From NCBI RefSeq assembly GCF_000577895.1, contig NZ_HG917868.1, positions 1,674,001-1,738,000 on the forward strand: DNA of 64,000 bases, in the 5' to 3' direction. A model generated the notes under the pieces. That model made no database searches. It saw only the letters and a list, made by a program, of their open reading frames with translations, and had not been told where the DNA came from. How positions within the stretch are numbered: the first letter of the stretch is position 1; the number at the start of each line of letters is the position of its first letter. A program made the position numbers and the translations under genes. The DNA is from Clostridium bornimense. Lineage in GTDB: Bacteria; Bacillota; Clostridia; Clostridiales; Clostridiaceae. Shown one piece after another: positions 9,577 through 17,907 of this stretch.

Positions 9577-9771
9577 CTATAGAGATACAAAACTATTTGT
9601 CTCTCCGTCATATTTATAACCTACCGTTAATAATCTTTCTTTTAAAAGTTCCTTATCTACACCTATATCCTCACAATAGTCATCCAAATTACTATAAAAA
9701 TCCCTAAGCTTCATATTTACGATACTTAAAAGCATAAATGGATCCATTGTTTTCAATTTATTATTGTCCAT
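9577..9771 (-). CDS. Small conserved protein, DUF4250 family
   Basis: 64 residues, acidic and soluble, with no signal or membrane segment. The N-terminus (DPFMLLSIVNMKLRD, then LDDYCEDIG) matches my recollection of DUF4250, a short family widespread in Clostridia with no known function. AGAAGGGA lies a few bases before the ATG, and a strong terminator follows directly. Its own transcription unit. Confidence 0.65.
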   Translation of the reverse strand: MDNNKLKTMDPFMLLSIVNMKLRDFYSNLDDYCEDIGVDKELLKERLLTVGYKYDGETNSFVSL

Positions 9772-9845
9772 ATTTTCACGTCCCTTCTAGATATATGATA
9801 ATAGATTTTTAGTAATATTTAAAGTTAATACATCACTTATTATAT

Positions 9846-10364
9846 TCATTTTAATAATTCTTCGTATATTTCATAATTTTCTTCGTCATATGCTACAAAT
9901 AATACTTCTTCTATTGTACTATTCTCGCTTAAAAATTCCTCTACTGCTTTTAAAGCTATCATAGCTGCTTCCTTTTTAGGATATCTATAAATACCAGTAC
10001 TTATGTTTGGAAAAGCAATTTTTTTACACTCTAACCTTACTGCTTCTCTCAATGAATTAATATAGCAACTATATAATAATTCTGCTTCTTTTTTTTCTCC
10101 ACCTTTCCATACTGGTCCAACAGTATGGATTACATACCTTGCATCTAGATTTCCAGCATCAGTTACAACAATCTCTCCTGTCTTACATCCACCAAGTCTT
10201 CTTCTAATATCCATACATTGCTGATCAATAACTATTCCCCCAGCTTTATGTATATCTGATGCTACTCCAGAAGTACCTATTAATGAAGTATTTGCAGCAT
10301 TAACAATAACCTCTGTAGAAACTTTAGTAATATCTCCTTTAATAAGTTTTATTCTATGACACAT
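9846..10364 (-). CDS. Macro-domain ADP-ribose-binding protein
   Basis: 172 residues, a single macro domain of the MacroD/YmdB type, which binds ADP-ribose or O-acetyl-ADP-ribose and in active members hydrolyses it. Motifs: GDITKVSTEVIVNAAN (22-25 NAAN), IHKAGG, DAGNLDARYVIHTVGP, FPNISTGIYRYP. The usual glycine-rich GGGGVDGAIH loop reads GTSGVASDIH here (residues 30-39), so the catalytic loop differs from the active consensus. The GATAGGGGATGGG leader precedes the ATG. Soluble and monocistronic. Fold assignment is firm; deacetylase activity is uncertain. Confidence 0.85.
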   Translation of the reverse strand: MCHRIKLIKGDITKVSTEVIVNAANTSLIGTSGVASDIHKAGGIVIDQQCMDIRRRLGGCKTGEIVVTDAGNLDARYVIHTVGPVWKGGEKKEAELLYSCYINSLREAVRLECKKIAFPNISTGIYRYPKKEAAMIALKAVEEFLSENSTIEEVLFVAYDEENYEIYEELLK

Positions 10365-10503
10365 GATCCCATCCCCTAACCTGAAATCGGTATTATAATT
10401 ATATTACATATTCCATATTTTAACAAGTTCTTTTATATTAATTTCATAATTAATTTTTTTTAACACATACTAACTTATGAAAATATTATAAGGAGGCTTA
10501 TTT

Positions 10504-10734
10504 ATGAAAGATAAAATTTATTCTTTTCGGAATGAAAATGGTGATCTATTATCTTACATAGTAAAAGAACAATTATCTGTCAATTCCAATGATTACATTA
10601 TAATGACACCAGAAAAAAACAAAAGCAAGATAGAAGTCTATAAATACAACTATGATGAAGATAATGAAGCATTAGAACTAGTAGATGATGAAAAAACTAT
10701 CAAAATGTTAAAAACTATTTCTAAAGTAATGTAA
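10504..10734 (+). CDS. Small acidic protein, DUF1292-like
   Basis: 76 residues. The pattern (FRNENGDLLSYIV, NDYIIMTP, IEVYKYNYDED) resembles DUF1292/YrzB proteins, small acidic proteins of unknown role. A strong AAGGAGGC site precedes the ATG. Single gene, convergent with the ArsC-like gene, with a shared hairpin between them. Confidence 0.55.
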   Translation: MKDKIYSFRNENGDLLSYIVKEQLSVNSNDYIIMTPEKNKSKIEVYKYNYDEDNEALELVDDEKTIKMLKTISKVM

Positions 10735-10751
10735 AAAACTAATTATTTAAA

Positions 10752-10800
10752 GAAGCTATTGCAGAAGCGATAAATTAATCGCCATGCAAAGCTCCTTTTT
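10752..10800. terminator. Hairpin between convergent genes
   Basis: An interrupted stem with blocks AGCT, TGCA and GCGAT pairing with ATCGC, TGCA and AGCT around an AAATTA loop, then a T run on the plus strand. Most likely the terminator of the DUF1292-like gene. Confidence 0.65.
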
Positions 10801-10838
10801 TCATAATTATTAATAGGTGGTTATGAATTTCACTACCG

Positions 10839-11177
10839 TTATTCCCAACTATCCCATATCTCTTTTTTGTATCCTACAGTAGCTAACTTACCGTTTCTAA
10901 CTATAGGCGTCTTTAATAACTTATAATTTTCAAGTAAAATATCAATTTTCCCCTGAGTATTTCTTATCATAGATATATTACTTTTCTTGTATTCTTTCGA
11001 ATTAATATTGGTAATCTCTGCTAATGACACATTTTTTAGTACACTCTCTAATTCACCTTTACTTATATTCTTTTTAGATAAATCTATATATTGAAATGGA
11101 ATTTTTCTTTCTTTAAAATATCTCTCAGACTTTTTAGTATCAAAACACTTATTTATTCCAAAAACTTGTATATTCAT
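10839..11177 (-). CDS. ArsC/Spx-family thioredoxin-fold protein
   Basis: About 112 residues. Begins with the ArsC/Spx fold signature FGINKCFDTKKSERYF: one Cys at position 11, and Thr at 14 where a CxxC would have a second Cys. The cis-Pro loop TPIVRNG follows, then a C-terminal WDSW. The family includes arsenate reductases, Spx regulators and YffB-like proteins of unknown role. No arsenic genes are near, so arsenate reduction is not supported by context. ATG 11177 has GGGGAT upstream; the longer frame from 11228 has none. Confidence 0.75.
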   Translation of the reverse strand: MNIQVFGINKCFDTKKSERYFKERKIPFQYIDLSKKNISKGELESVLKNVSLAEITNINSKEYKKSNISMIRNTQGKIDILLENYKLLKTPIVRNGKLATVGYKKEIWDSWE

Positions 11178-11363
11178 AATTATCCCCAATCTAAATTGTA
11201 TTATAAATATATTATAATACAATTTCATATGTTGAAAAACAAAATAGAACTACAAAAAAGTATATTCACCACACACATTAGTATTTTCCTTGAATACACA
11301 GTAAAGAAATGTTATTATTTATATATTAAACAATATTTTTTATTATTAGGGGGCTAATACATT

Positions 11364-12683
11364 ATGAATGAAACAATCGTAACAAAATTTGGGGGAAGTT
11401 CGCTGGCAAGCTCTGAGCAATTTCAAAAAGTAAAAAATATAATAATGTCTAATAAAAATAGAAGATATGTTGTTCCTTCTGCACCAGGAAGAAGAAACAG
11501 TAAAGATTATAAAATAACAGATCTTCTTTATTTATGCAATGCTCATGTTAATAGTGGTATTGCTTTTGATGACGTTTTTAAGTTAATTGAGGATAGATAT
11601 AAAGGAATCGTTGTAGACCTTGGACTAGATTTCGATATATCAACTCCATTAAATAAAGTGAAAGAGGATATTGCAAATGGTGCTTCATCAGATTATGCAG
11701 CGAGTAGAGGCGAATATTTAAATGGACTTATATTAGCAGAGTATTTGGGATTTGAATTTATAGATGCCGCAGAAGTAATTGTTTTTGATGAAGGCGGCAA
11801 TTTTAATCATGAACTTACTAAAAAAGCCATATCAACTAGACTTAAAGATACTAAATGTGCAGTAATTCCTGGATTCTATGGTGCTGATACTAATGGAGAA
11901 ATTGTAACATTTTCAAGAGGTGGATCTGATGTAACAGGTTCATTAGTAGCATCTGGCGTTGATGCAAAATTATACGAAAATTGGACAGACGTATCAGGAT
12001 TTTTAATGGCAGATCCAAGAATCGTTAATAATCCAAAAACTATTAAAGAAATAACATATAAAGAACTTAGAGAATTATCATATATGGGCGCTTCTGTTTT
12101 ACATGAGGAAGCTATTTTCCCTGTGAAAGAGGCTAATATTCCTATAAGAATAAAAAATACTAATAGACCAGAAGATGAAGGTACTCTAATCGTCAGCGAT
12201 GTTCATGATTTGAGCACACTTGGAACAATAACAGGAATTGCCGGTAAAAAGAATTTCTCTGTTATTGCAATTGAAAAGGCTCTTATGAACTCAGAGCTTG
12301 GATTCTGTAGAAAAATTTTATCTATACTTGAAATGTATGGTGTATCATTTGAAAATATGCCATCAGGAATAGATACCGTTTCTCTTGTAATTGAAGACTC
12401 ACAATTAAAAGGTAAAGGCGAAAAAATTGTAGAAGAGATTAAGAAACAATGTAATCCAGATTTCATAGAAATTCATCCACATATGGCAGTAATAGCTACT
12501 GTTGGTAAAGGCATGGCAAGTGCTCCTGGAATAGCAGCAAAACTCTTTAATGCTTTATCTAAAGAAGACATAAATATAAAGATGATAGATCAAGGTTCTA
12601 GTGAAATGAACATTCTTGTTGGTATAAATACAGATGATTTTGAAAAAGCAGTAAATCTAATTTACAACGCTTTTAATAACTAA
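11364..12683 (+). CDS. Aspartate kinase (monofunctional)
   Basis: 439 residues. Makes aspartyl phosphate, the entry step to lysine, threonine, methionine and diaminopimelate. The kinase domain starts with TKFGGSSLAS and holds FSRGGSDVTGSLVA and the YENWTDVSGFLMADPR segment. Two C-terminal ACT domains (~residues 295-439; FSVIAIEKALMNS and NIKMIDQGSSEMNILVGI) imply feedback control by an amino acid. AGGGGG precedes the ATG by about 10 bases. No neighbouring pathway genes, and no lysine riboswitch in the short 135-base leader. Confidence 0.92.
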   Translation: MNETIVTKFGGSSLASSEQFQKVKNIIMSNKNRRYVVPSAPGRRNSKDYKITDLLYLCNAHVNSGIAFDDVFKLIEDRYKGIVVDLGLDFDISTPLNKVKEDIANGASSDYAASRGEYLNGLILAEYLGFEFIDAAEVIVFDEGGNFNHELTKKAISTRLKDTKCAVIPGFYGADTNGEIVTFSRGGSDVTGSLVASGVDAKLYENWTDVSGFLMADPRIVNNPKTIKEITYKELRELSYMGASVLHEEAIFPVKEANIPIRIKNTNRPEDEGTLIVSDVHDLSTLGTITGIAGKKNFSVIAIEKALMNSELGFCRKILSILEMYGVSFENMPSGIDTVSLVIEDSQLKGKGEKIVEEIKKQCNPDFIEIHPHMAVIATVGKGMASAPGIAAKLFNALSKEDINIKMIDQGSSEMNILVGINTDDFEKAVNLIYNAFNN

Positions 12684-12686
12684 AAA

Positions 12687-12727
12687 AGTGAGGATTGCAC
12701 TTTAGCTATGCAATCCTCATTTTTTAT
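12687..12727. terminator. Bidirectional terminator between aspartokinase and catalase genes
   Basis: Perfect 11-bp stem 12689-12699 with 12709-12719, an A-run before and a T-run after, so it works in both directions for the two convergent genes. It nearly touches the catalase stop codon. Confidence 0.9.
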
Positions 12728-14175
12728 ATTCCTAATCCTTTTTTAACCCTACTTCCAAATTCTTTGTCAGCAATAGTAAAGTATTCTATCATTTTTCGTT
12801 GTATTTTTTCACTCACTCCGCAAAGGTCCATTACAATATTATGAATTAAATTATCTTGCTCTTTCTTTGTAAAAGATCTATATCTTTCTCCAGCTTGTCT
12901 AAAATTCTCTTCTTTATCTATCACTTTTCTGACTATTTCACCTTCTACATACATAAAATCATCTTTATCACAAATTGCTTCTTTTTTTGGGTTCTTTTCT
13001 ATAGAGCTTGGATAATAATTAACCTTCCCTTTATTAGGATAATAATTCATACTGCCATCTTGCATATTATTGTCTACCTTAACCCTAGGCTTATTTATTG
13101 GTAGTTGTATAAAGTTAATTCCAATTCTGTATCTTTGAGTATCTAAATATGAAAATCCTCTTCCTTGCAACATTTTATCTGCTGAAAGTTCAATACCTGG
13201 AACTACATTCGCAGGACAAAAAGCTGCTTGCTCCACTTCTGCAAAGAAATTTTTAGGATTATGTGTTAAAGTCATCTTTCCTACCTTAATAAGTGGAAAC
13301 TCTTCCTCTGGCCATATCTTTGTATCATCTAATGGGTTAAAATACTGATTACAAGCCTCATCTAATTCCATTATTTGAACACATAACTCATATTCAACTA
13401 CTTTTCCACAATCCAATGTATCATATAAGTCTCTAACAGCTATATCTGGATCTGTTCCTGCTAGCCTTATAGCTTCTTCTCTCGTTATAGTCTCTATACC
13501 AGCCATAGGTTTCCAATGATATTTTATATATACTCGTTCTCCATATCTATTTTTCCATATATAAGTGTTTACCCCAAATCCCTCTATTTTTCTATAACTC
13601 TTGATAGTACCTCTATCAGAAAATAACCAAGTTAACATATTAGTTGCTTCTGGAGTATTAGAAAAGAAATCCCAATATCTCTCTGGATCTTGTATATTAG
13701 TATCTGGAGATGGCTTTAATGCATGAATAACGTCAGGAAACTTTATAGCATCTCGTATAAAAAATACAGGAAGATCATTCCCTACTATATCGTAATTTCC
13801 TTCTTCAGTATAGAATTTAACCGCAAATCCTCTAGGATCTCTTACAGTATCTGCTGAACCTCGCCCTCCTATAACTGTTGAAAATCTAACAAAAACAGGT
13901 GTTTCTTTTCCTTCCTTACAGAGAAATTTTGCTTTTGTATACTTTTCCATAGACTTATAACACTTAAATTTTCCATGAGCTCCTGCACCTTTTGCATGAA
14001 CCACTCTCTCAGGTATTCTCTCTCTATCAAAATGAGCTAATTTTTCGATAAGTTGATTATCTTGTATCAATACCGGTCCATTCTTTCCCACTGTCAAAGA
14101 ATTATTATCATCACAAATAGGACTTCCTTGGTTTGTAGTTAAATACCTATCATTTTTACAATCTTTAGAAGACAT
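12724..14175 (-). CDS. katA: Catalase (small-subunit haem type)
   Basis: About 483 residues, full length for a clade 3 haem catalase; breaks hydrogen peroxide into water and oxygen in the cytoplasm. Catalytic His 60 is in RVVHAKGAGAHG, the distal Asn in YDIVGNDLPVFF, and the haem-ligand signature RGFSYLDTQRYR carries the proximal Tyr. All key residues are present, so it should be active if haem is available. ATG 14175 follows GGAGGAG. A 10-bp inverted repeat lies about 22 bases upstream. Catalase is rare in clostridia; acquisition by transfer or an aerotolerant lifestyle are both possible. Confidence 0.95.
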   Translation of the reverse strand: MSSKDCKNDRYLTTNQGSPICDDNNSLTVGKNGPVLIQDNQLIEKLAHFDRERIPERVVHAKGAGAHGKFKCYKSMEKYTKAKFLCKEGKETPVFVRFSTVIGGRGSADTVRDPRGFAVKFYTEEGNYDIVGNDLPVFFIRDAIKFPDVIHALKPSPDTNIQDPERYWDFFSNTPEATNMLTWLFSDRGTIKSYRKIEGFGVNTYIWKNRYGERVYIKYHWKPMAGIETITREEAIRLAGTDPDIAVRDLYDTLDCGKVVEYELCVQIMELDEACNQYFNPLDDTKIWPEEEFPLIKVGKMTLTHNPKNFFAEVEQAAFCPANVVPGIELSADKMLQGRGFSYLDTQRYRIGINFIQLPINKPRVKVDNNMQDGSMNYYPNKGKVNYYPSSIEKNPKKEAICDKDDFMYVEGEIVRKVIDKEENFRQAGERYRSFTKKEQDNLIHNIVMDLCGVSEKIQRKMIEYFTIADKEFGSRVKKGLGI

Positions 14176-14197
14176 AAACTCCTCCAATTATTTATTC

Positions 14198-14223
14198 TTC
14201 TATATTATATTAATAATATAGAA
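14198..14223. promoter_or_regulatory. Inverted repeat upstream of catalase, possible operator
   Basis: TTCTATATTA (14198-14207) and TAATATAGAA (14214-14223) are exact inverted repeats with a 6-base spacer. They lie between the catalase start and its likely promoter. The geometry differs from the 7-1-7 PerR box, so the binding protein is unknown; AT-rich chance palindromes are a risk. Confidence 0.35.
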
Positions 14224-14342
14224 ACTATATAACATTATATAATTCACAATTTATAATTCACTATTAAGGTGGTTTTCCTAAAAACAACTAGTGTAGCTAA
14301 TAACTCCACTGTAAGTTTACATTTTTCATATCCTTTTCTACA

Positions 14343-14400
14343 TTAAACGTAAATAAACTCTCACAAAACCTAATTGTCTTGTGAGAGTTATCTACGTTAA
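14343..14400. terminator. Long hairpin downstream of the carboxypeptidase gene
   Basis: An extended stem (14343-14366 with 14379-14400) with a perfect ACTCTCACAA/TTGTGAGAGT core. It sits 12 bases after the stop of the gene at 14412-15464, so it probably terminates that gene, although the following T-run is weak. Confidence 0.65.
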
Positions 14401-14411
14401 TCTATATAATT

Positions 14412-15464
14412 TTATACTATATATAGATTATATGAAATTAATTCCTCATCTTCACAATATACTCTTAATGCACCAAAAGGATCTCCTTTTTGTGGCTTAA
14501 ATTTCATAATCTTTTCTGGGACTATAACTTCAACTTTATATGATTTATTCTTATTTTTAGGTATAATTATATCTTCATTAACTGACAACTTATAATTTGT
14601 ACTTCCATAAGAAACTTCTTTTATAATATCATCTTTATTATAAATTTTATCAAATATAAAATTATCCTTTACATAGTTATGCATTTTCACAATTTGATTG
14701 TATCTGTCATTACAATTTAAAACTACTTCTATAAGTTCGTTATCCCCAACCATAGAAGCTCCTACTAAACATTTTCCAGCATTTCCTGTATACCCCGTTT
14801 TAACTCCTGTTGATTCATTTAATTGATATAATAGTTTATTTATATTTCCATAGTCTCTTGTAAAATTATATTTATCTTTTGATATCTGTTTTGTACTAAC
14901 TATTTCATTGAACAGAGGAATCTTTTTTGCTTCTCTAGTAACTAATGCTAATTCTTTAGCAGTAATAAAATGTTCTTTCGAATCTAATCCATTAGGTGTT
15001 TCAAAGTTACAATTAGTAAGTCCTAATGTTCTTGCTTTTTCATTCATTAGCTTTAAAAATTCCTCTACTGAACCGCTAACACCTTCTGCAATAGCTATAG
15101 CTGCATCATTTCCTGATCTTAACATTAATCCGAATATTAATTCTTTTAAAGCTATTTCTTCATTTTCTTTATAACCAACTTTACATCCATTAATACTAAT
15201 AGCCCTTTTAGATATTAATACCTTCTTATCTAAATTTCCTCTTTCTAAAGCTACTAATGATGTAATAATCTTCGTTGTCGATGCCATAGGTATAGGATTA
15301 TTCTCGTCTTTTCCATATAGAAGTATTCCAGTTCTTCCATCTATAACAGTAGCACTTCTCGCTACAATATTTAAATTTTTATTTTCACTTTTAGCTAAAA
15401 CTACACTATTTCTAAACAACAAAATAATTATTAATAATAGCGATATACTTTTTCTAAATTTCAT
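14412..15464 (-). CDS. D-alanyl-D-alanine carboxypeptidase (peptidase S11)
   Basis: About 350 residues. Signal peptide (residues ~1-24), then the penicillin-binding serine peptidase core: S62-T-T-K65 nucleophile motif, S117-G-N119, and GVKTGYTG. Removes the terminal D-Ala from peptidoglycan stem peptides outside the cell. A C-terminal domain follows the core. ATG 15464 has AGGTGGT upstream; the ATG ten codons earlier lacks one. Divergent from DUF2953-gerW. A second S11 enzyme is encoded at 17908-19086; the two are only moderately alike, so this is not a recent duplication. Confidence 0.88.
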   Translation of the reverse strand: MKFRKSISLLLIIILLFRNSVVLAKSENKNLNIVARSATVIDGRTGILLYGKDENNPIPMASTTKIITSLVALERGNLDKKVLISKRAISINGCKVGYKENEEIALKELIFGLMLRSGNDAAIAIAEGVSGSVEEFLKLMNEKARTLGLTNCNFETPNGLDSKEHFITAKELALVTREAKKIPLFNEIVSTKQISKDKYNFTRDYGNINKLLYQLNESTGVKTGYTGNAGKCLVGASMVGDNELIEVVLNCNDRYNQIVKMHNYVKDNFIFDKIYNKDDIIKEVSYGSTNYKLSVNEDIIIPKNKNKSYKVEVIVPEKIMKFKPQKGDPFGALRVYCEDEELISYNLYIV

Positions 15465-15578
15465 ACTACCACCTCTAAATTTATTTTGCCCCAAGGCTGT
15501 AAATAATATTATTATAAAAAGTTAATAAATTTTTTAAATATGGCAATACTATTATTTATAATACTTAGGGGGTAGGTT

Positions 15579-16124
15579 ATGATTTATGTTTTTTTTATTA
15601 TATTATTGTTACTACTTATACCAATTAAAATAAATATTCGTTTCATATATGATAATAAAAAAATTACCTTATTTTTATGGAATCATAAAATTAACTTAAA
15701 TAAATTTACTAAGAAAAAAAGAGAAAACTCCTCTACAGTTATTAATGATTCTACAAATACAGAAAATTCAAGTAAAAAGAATAAAAATTCTTTTATATCC
15801 AACTATAAAAAATTCAAGTTATATCATAAATTTTTTAAAAAACTTTTGCCAGTTAATACTTTAGATATTAATCTAAAATATGGTTTTGAAGAACCAAACA
15901 TTACTGCTATAACTTATGGATTTAAGGACCTACTAAATAGTTATCTTATAAATATCTTAAATTACTTTTTAATAATTAAACATTACTCAATTAATATAAT
16001 TCCAACATTAAAAGAAAAAAATTTATATCTATCTATAAACAGTATAATTTATATAAGTATTGGAAAACTTATATTTATAGGTAGTAAGTTACTTTTAAAA
16101 AAATATAAAGGAGATTTACAATGA
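15579..16124 (+). CDS. DUF2953 membrane protein
   Basis: 181 residues. One N-terminal transmembrane segment (residues 2-16), a Lys/Ser-rich linker (~45-80), then a domain with LDINLKYGFEEPN and AITYGFKDLL, typical of DUF2953. It stops at 16124 with ATGA overlapping the gerW start by four bases. The pairing with gerW/ytfJ is standard in spore-formers, so a sporulation-related role is likely though not shown. GGGGGT lies before the ATG. Confidence 0.75.
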   Translation: MIYVFFIILLLLLIPIKINIRFIYDNKKITLFLWNHKINLNKFTKKKRENSSTVINDSTNTENSSKKNKNSFISNYKKFKLYHKFFKKLLPVNTLDINLKYGFEEPNITAITYGFKDLLNSYLINILNYFLIIKHYSINIIPTLKEKNLYLSINSIIYISIGKLIFIGSKLLLKKYKGDLQ

Positions 16125-16525
16125 ACCCATTAGATAATCTTATTAACAATACACTTGAGAATTTAAGAGATATAATTGATGTAAACACTATAGTAGGAGA
16201 CGCAATTCCCCTAAAAGAGGATGGTGTTATTTTACCAATATCAAAAGTAAGTTTAGGCTTTGTATCTGGTGGAAGTGATATACCTAATAAAGATACTCCT
16301 GAATATCCTTTTGGTGGTGCATCTGGTGCAGGTGTATCTTTAAAACCAGTTGCCTTTCTTGTTATAAAAAAAGACACTATACGATTATTACCTTTAGATG
16401 CTAGTACTACCATCGACAAGTTAGTCGATAGTGTACCTCAATTAATTGATATTATAAAAGGCAAGACTGATAGTGATAATTCAAATAATTCTCCATATAA
16501 AAAAGAAACAGAGCCTACGGAGTAA
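16121..16525 (+). CDS. ytfJ: GerW/YtfJ-family spore protein
   Basis: 134 residues. Matches the sporulation protein YtfJ (GerW) throughout: [28 protein letters not shown], then a glycine-rich patch before [11 protein letters not shown]. In Bacillus the family is made in the forespore and is needed for normal spore germination. Translationally coupled to DUF2953. Its last 11 bases overlap, tail to tail, the end of scpB. Confidence 0.88.
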   Translation: MNPLDNLINNTLENLRDIIDVNTIVGDAIPLKEDGVILPISKVSLGFVSGGSDIPNKDTPEYPFGGASGAGVSLKPVAFLVIKKDTIRLLPLDASTTIDKLVDSVPQLIDIIKGKTDSDNSNNSPYKKETEPTE

Positions 16526-16540
16526 CCTCTGGCTCTGCTT
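16505..16540 (-). terminator. Terminator inside the overlapping ends of ytfJ and scpB
   Basis: CAGAGCC (16509-16515) pairs with GGCTCTG (16531-16537), extended by neighbouring bases. The minus strand then runs into TTTCTTTTTT, inside the ytfJ coding region. It serves scpB. Confidence 0.7.
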
Positions 16541-17105
16541 CCTCATCATTATTAGATGTATAAAAACTATCTAAGTTAGGTAATTCTTTAATTGATTCTA
16601 AATTGAAATATCTTAAAAATTCATCTGTAGTTGAATATAATATAGGTCTTCCTGGGACATCTAACCTTCCACAATCCTTAATTAGATTTTTTTCCATAAG
16701 TGTCACTATTGCTCTATCACTTTTAACCCCTCTTATTTCATCAATATCTACCCTAGTAATAGGCTGCTTATATGAAATTATAGATAAGGTCTCTAACGCT
16801 GCTTGTGATAATGATTGTCTACTATTTTTCTTTAACAATTTTTGTATATAGTTGCTATTCTCATTCTTTGTTACAAGTTGATATTTCTCATTTACTTTAA
16901 TTATTTTTATTCCTCTGTAACTACTTTTACTATAGTTTCTAATCATAGCTTCTATAGTAGCCTCAACTTCATTTTCTGATATATCTAATATATTAGCTAT
17001 ATCTTTTTTATCTAAAGCATCACCACTTACAAATAGTAAAGATTCGATTATTGAATATCTACTATTATTTATGTTTTCTATTTCTATTTGATTATAATTT
17101 TTCAT
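16515..17105 (-). CDS. scpB: Segregation and condensation protein B
   Basis: 196 residues. Two winged-helix units: the first ~75 residues ([22 protein letters not shown]) and a second around [23 protein letters not shown] with VSLME-like residues, ending in an acidic tail. ScpB dimers join ScpA and SMC in the condensin complex that organises and segregates the chromosome. One base after scpA's stop, so the two are co-transcribed and coupled. Confidence 0.93.
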   Translation of the reverse strand: MKNYNQIEIENINNSRYSIIESLLFVSGDALDKKDIANILDISENEVEATIEAMIRNYSKSSYRGIKIIKVNEKYQLVTKNENSNYIQKLLKKNSRQSLSQAALETLSIISYKQPITRVDIDEIRGVKSDRAIVTLMEKNLIKDCGRLDVPGRPILYSTTDEFLRYFNLESIKELPNLDSFYTSNNDEEAEPEVTP

Positions 17106-17106
17106 T

Positions 17107-17841
17107 TCAATTTATCCTTTCAACTATAATATCTTGAAAATTTTCTGATTGTAACAATTGAACCTCTCTCAATTTAGCTAACTCTAATAAAGCTAAAAAG
17201 GTAACTACTACTTCCATCTTACATACAGACTCAAAAACAATCTCACTGAAAACTACCATCTTCTTATCAGTAATTATTTTTCTTATCTTATCTATTTTAT
17301 CTTCTATTTTAAAACTATCTATAGGTATTTCTCTTTCAATTACAGTTATGTTTTGCTTATTATAATAACTATTTAAGACTTCCTCATATATCTTAAATAG
17401 CTTTAACATAGTCACACCTTTTAATAATTCCTCCGTAGATACTTCATGAGTATCTTCTATTATCTCACCTTTTTTACTATAAACAATTTCCGAACTTTTT
17501 TCTTTTTCTTTTAAATACAATGCAGCACCTTTAAATTTATTATATTGAATTAATTTATTTATAAGTTCCTTTGAAGGGTCTATATCATCAGCATTGTCGT
17601 CATCATTTTTTTCCTTTGGTAATAATGCCCTAGATTTTATTTCGATCATTGTTGCTGCCGTTATTATAAATTCAGAAGTTACTTCTAAGTCCATCTCTTC
17701 TAATGTTTTAATATATTCTAAATATTGAGTCGTTATTTCATATAACTTTATATTATATATATCCATCTTATTTTTTCTTATTAAATGCAAAAGAACATCA
17801 AATGGTCCTTCAAAATCCTTTATCTTTACCTTAAGTGACAT
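17107..17841 (-). CDS. scpA: Segregation and condensation protein A
   Basis: 244 residues. Kleisin subunit of the SMC complex. The N-terminal signature [22 protein letters not shown] contacts the SMC neck; the middle is acidic and variable (~85-105); the C-terminal winged helix ([20 protein letters not shown]) contacts the SMC cap. AAAGGAGAAAG precedes the ATG. First gene of scpA-scpB. Confidence 0.94.
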   Translation of the reverse strand: MSLKVKIKDFEGPFDVLLHLIRKNKMDIYNIKLYEITTQYLEYIKTLEEMDLEVTSEFIITAATMIEIKSRALLPKEKNDDDNADDIDPSKELINKLIQYNKFKGAALYLKEKEKSSEIVYSKKGEIIEDTHEVSTEELLKGVTMLKLFKIYEEVLNSYYNKQNITVIEREIPIDSFKIEDKIDKIRKIITDKKMVVFSEIVFESVCKMEVVVTFLALLELAKLREVQLLQSENFQDIIVERIN

Positions 17842-17863
17842 TATTCTTTCTCCTTTAACTAAT

Positions 17864-17901
17864 AAAACACTCTATATATTTTAACATATATAGAGTGTTT
17901 T
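17864..17901 (-). terminator. Terminator of the second carboxypeptidase gene
   Basis: A stem of about 14 bp (AAAACACTCTATATA paired with its complement), loop TTTAACA-like, with T-runs on both sides; just past the dacF stop. Confidence 0.8.
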
Positions 17902-17907
17902 TTTCTT

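Noticed and set aside
11230-11363. Lysine riboswitch upstream of aspartokinase
   Set aside because: The leader is only ~135 bases with no conserved riboswitch core and no terminator hairpin.
14230-14330. Fourth copy of the repeat family (AATTCACAATTTATAATTCAC motif)
   Set aside because: Shares only short AATTCAC units common in clostridial gaps; none of the conserved hairpins is present.
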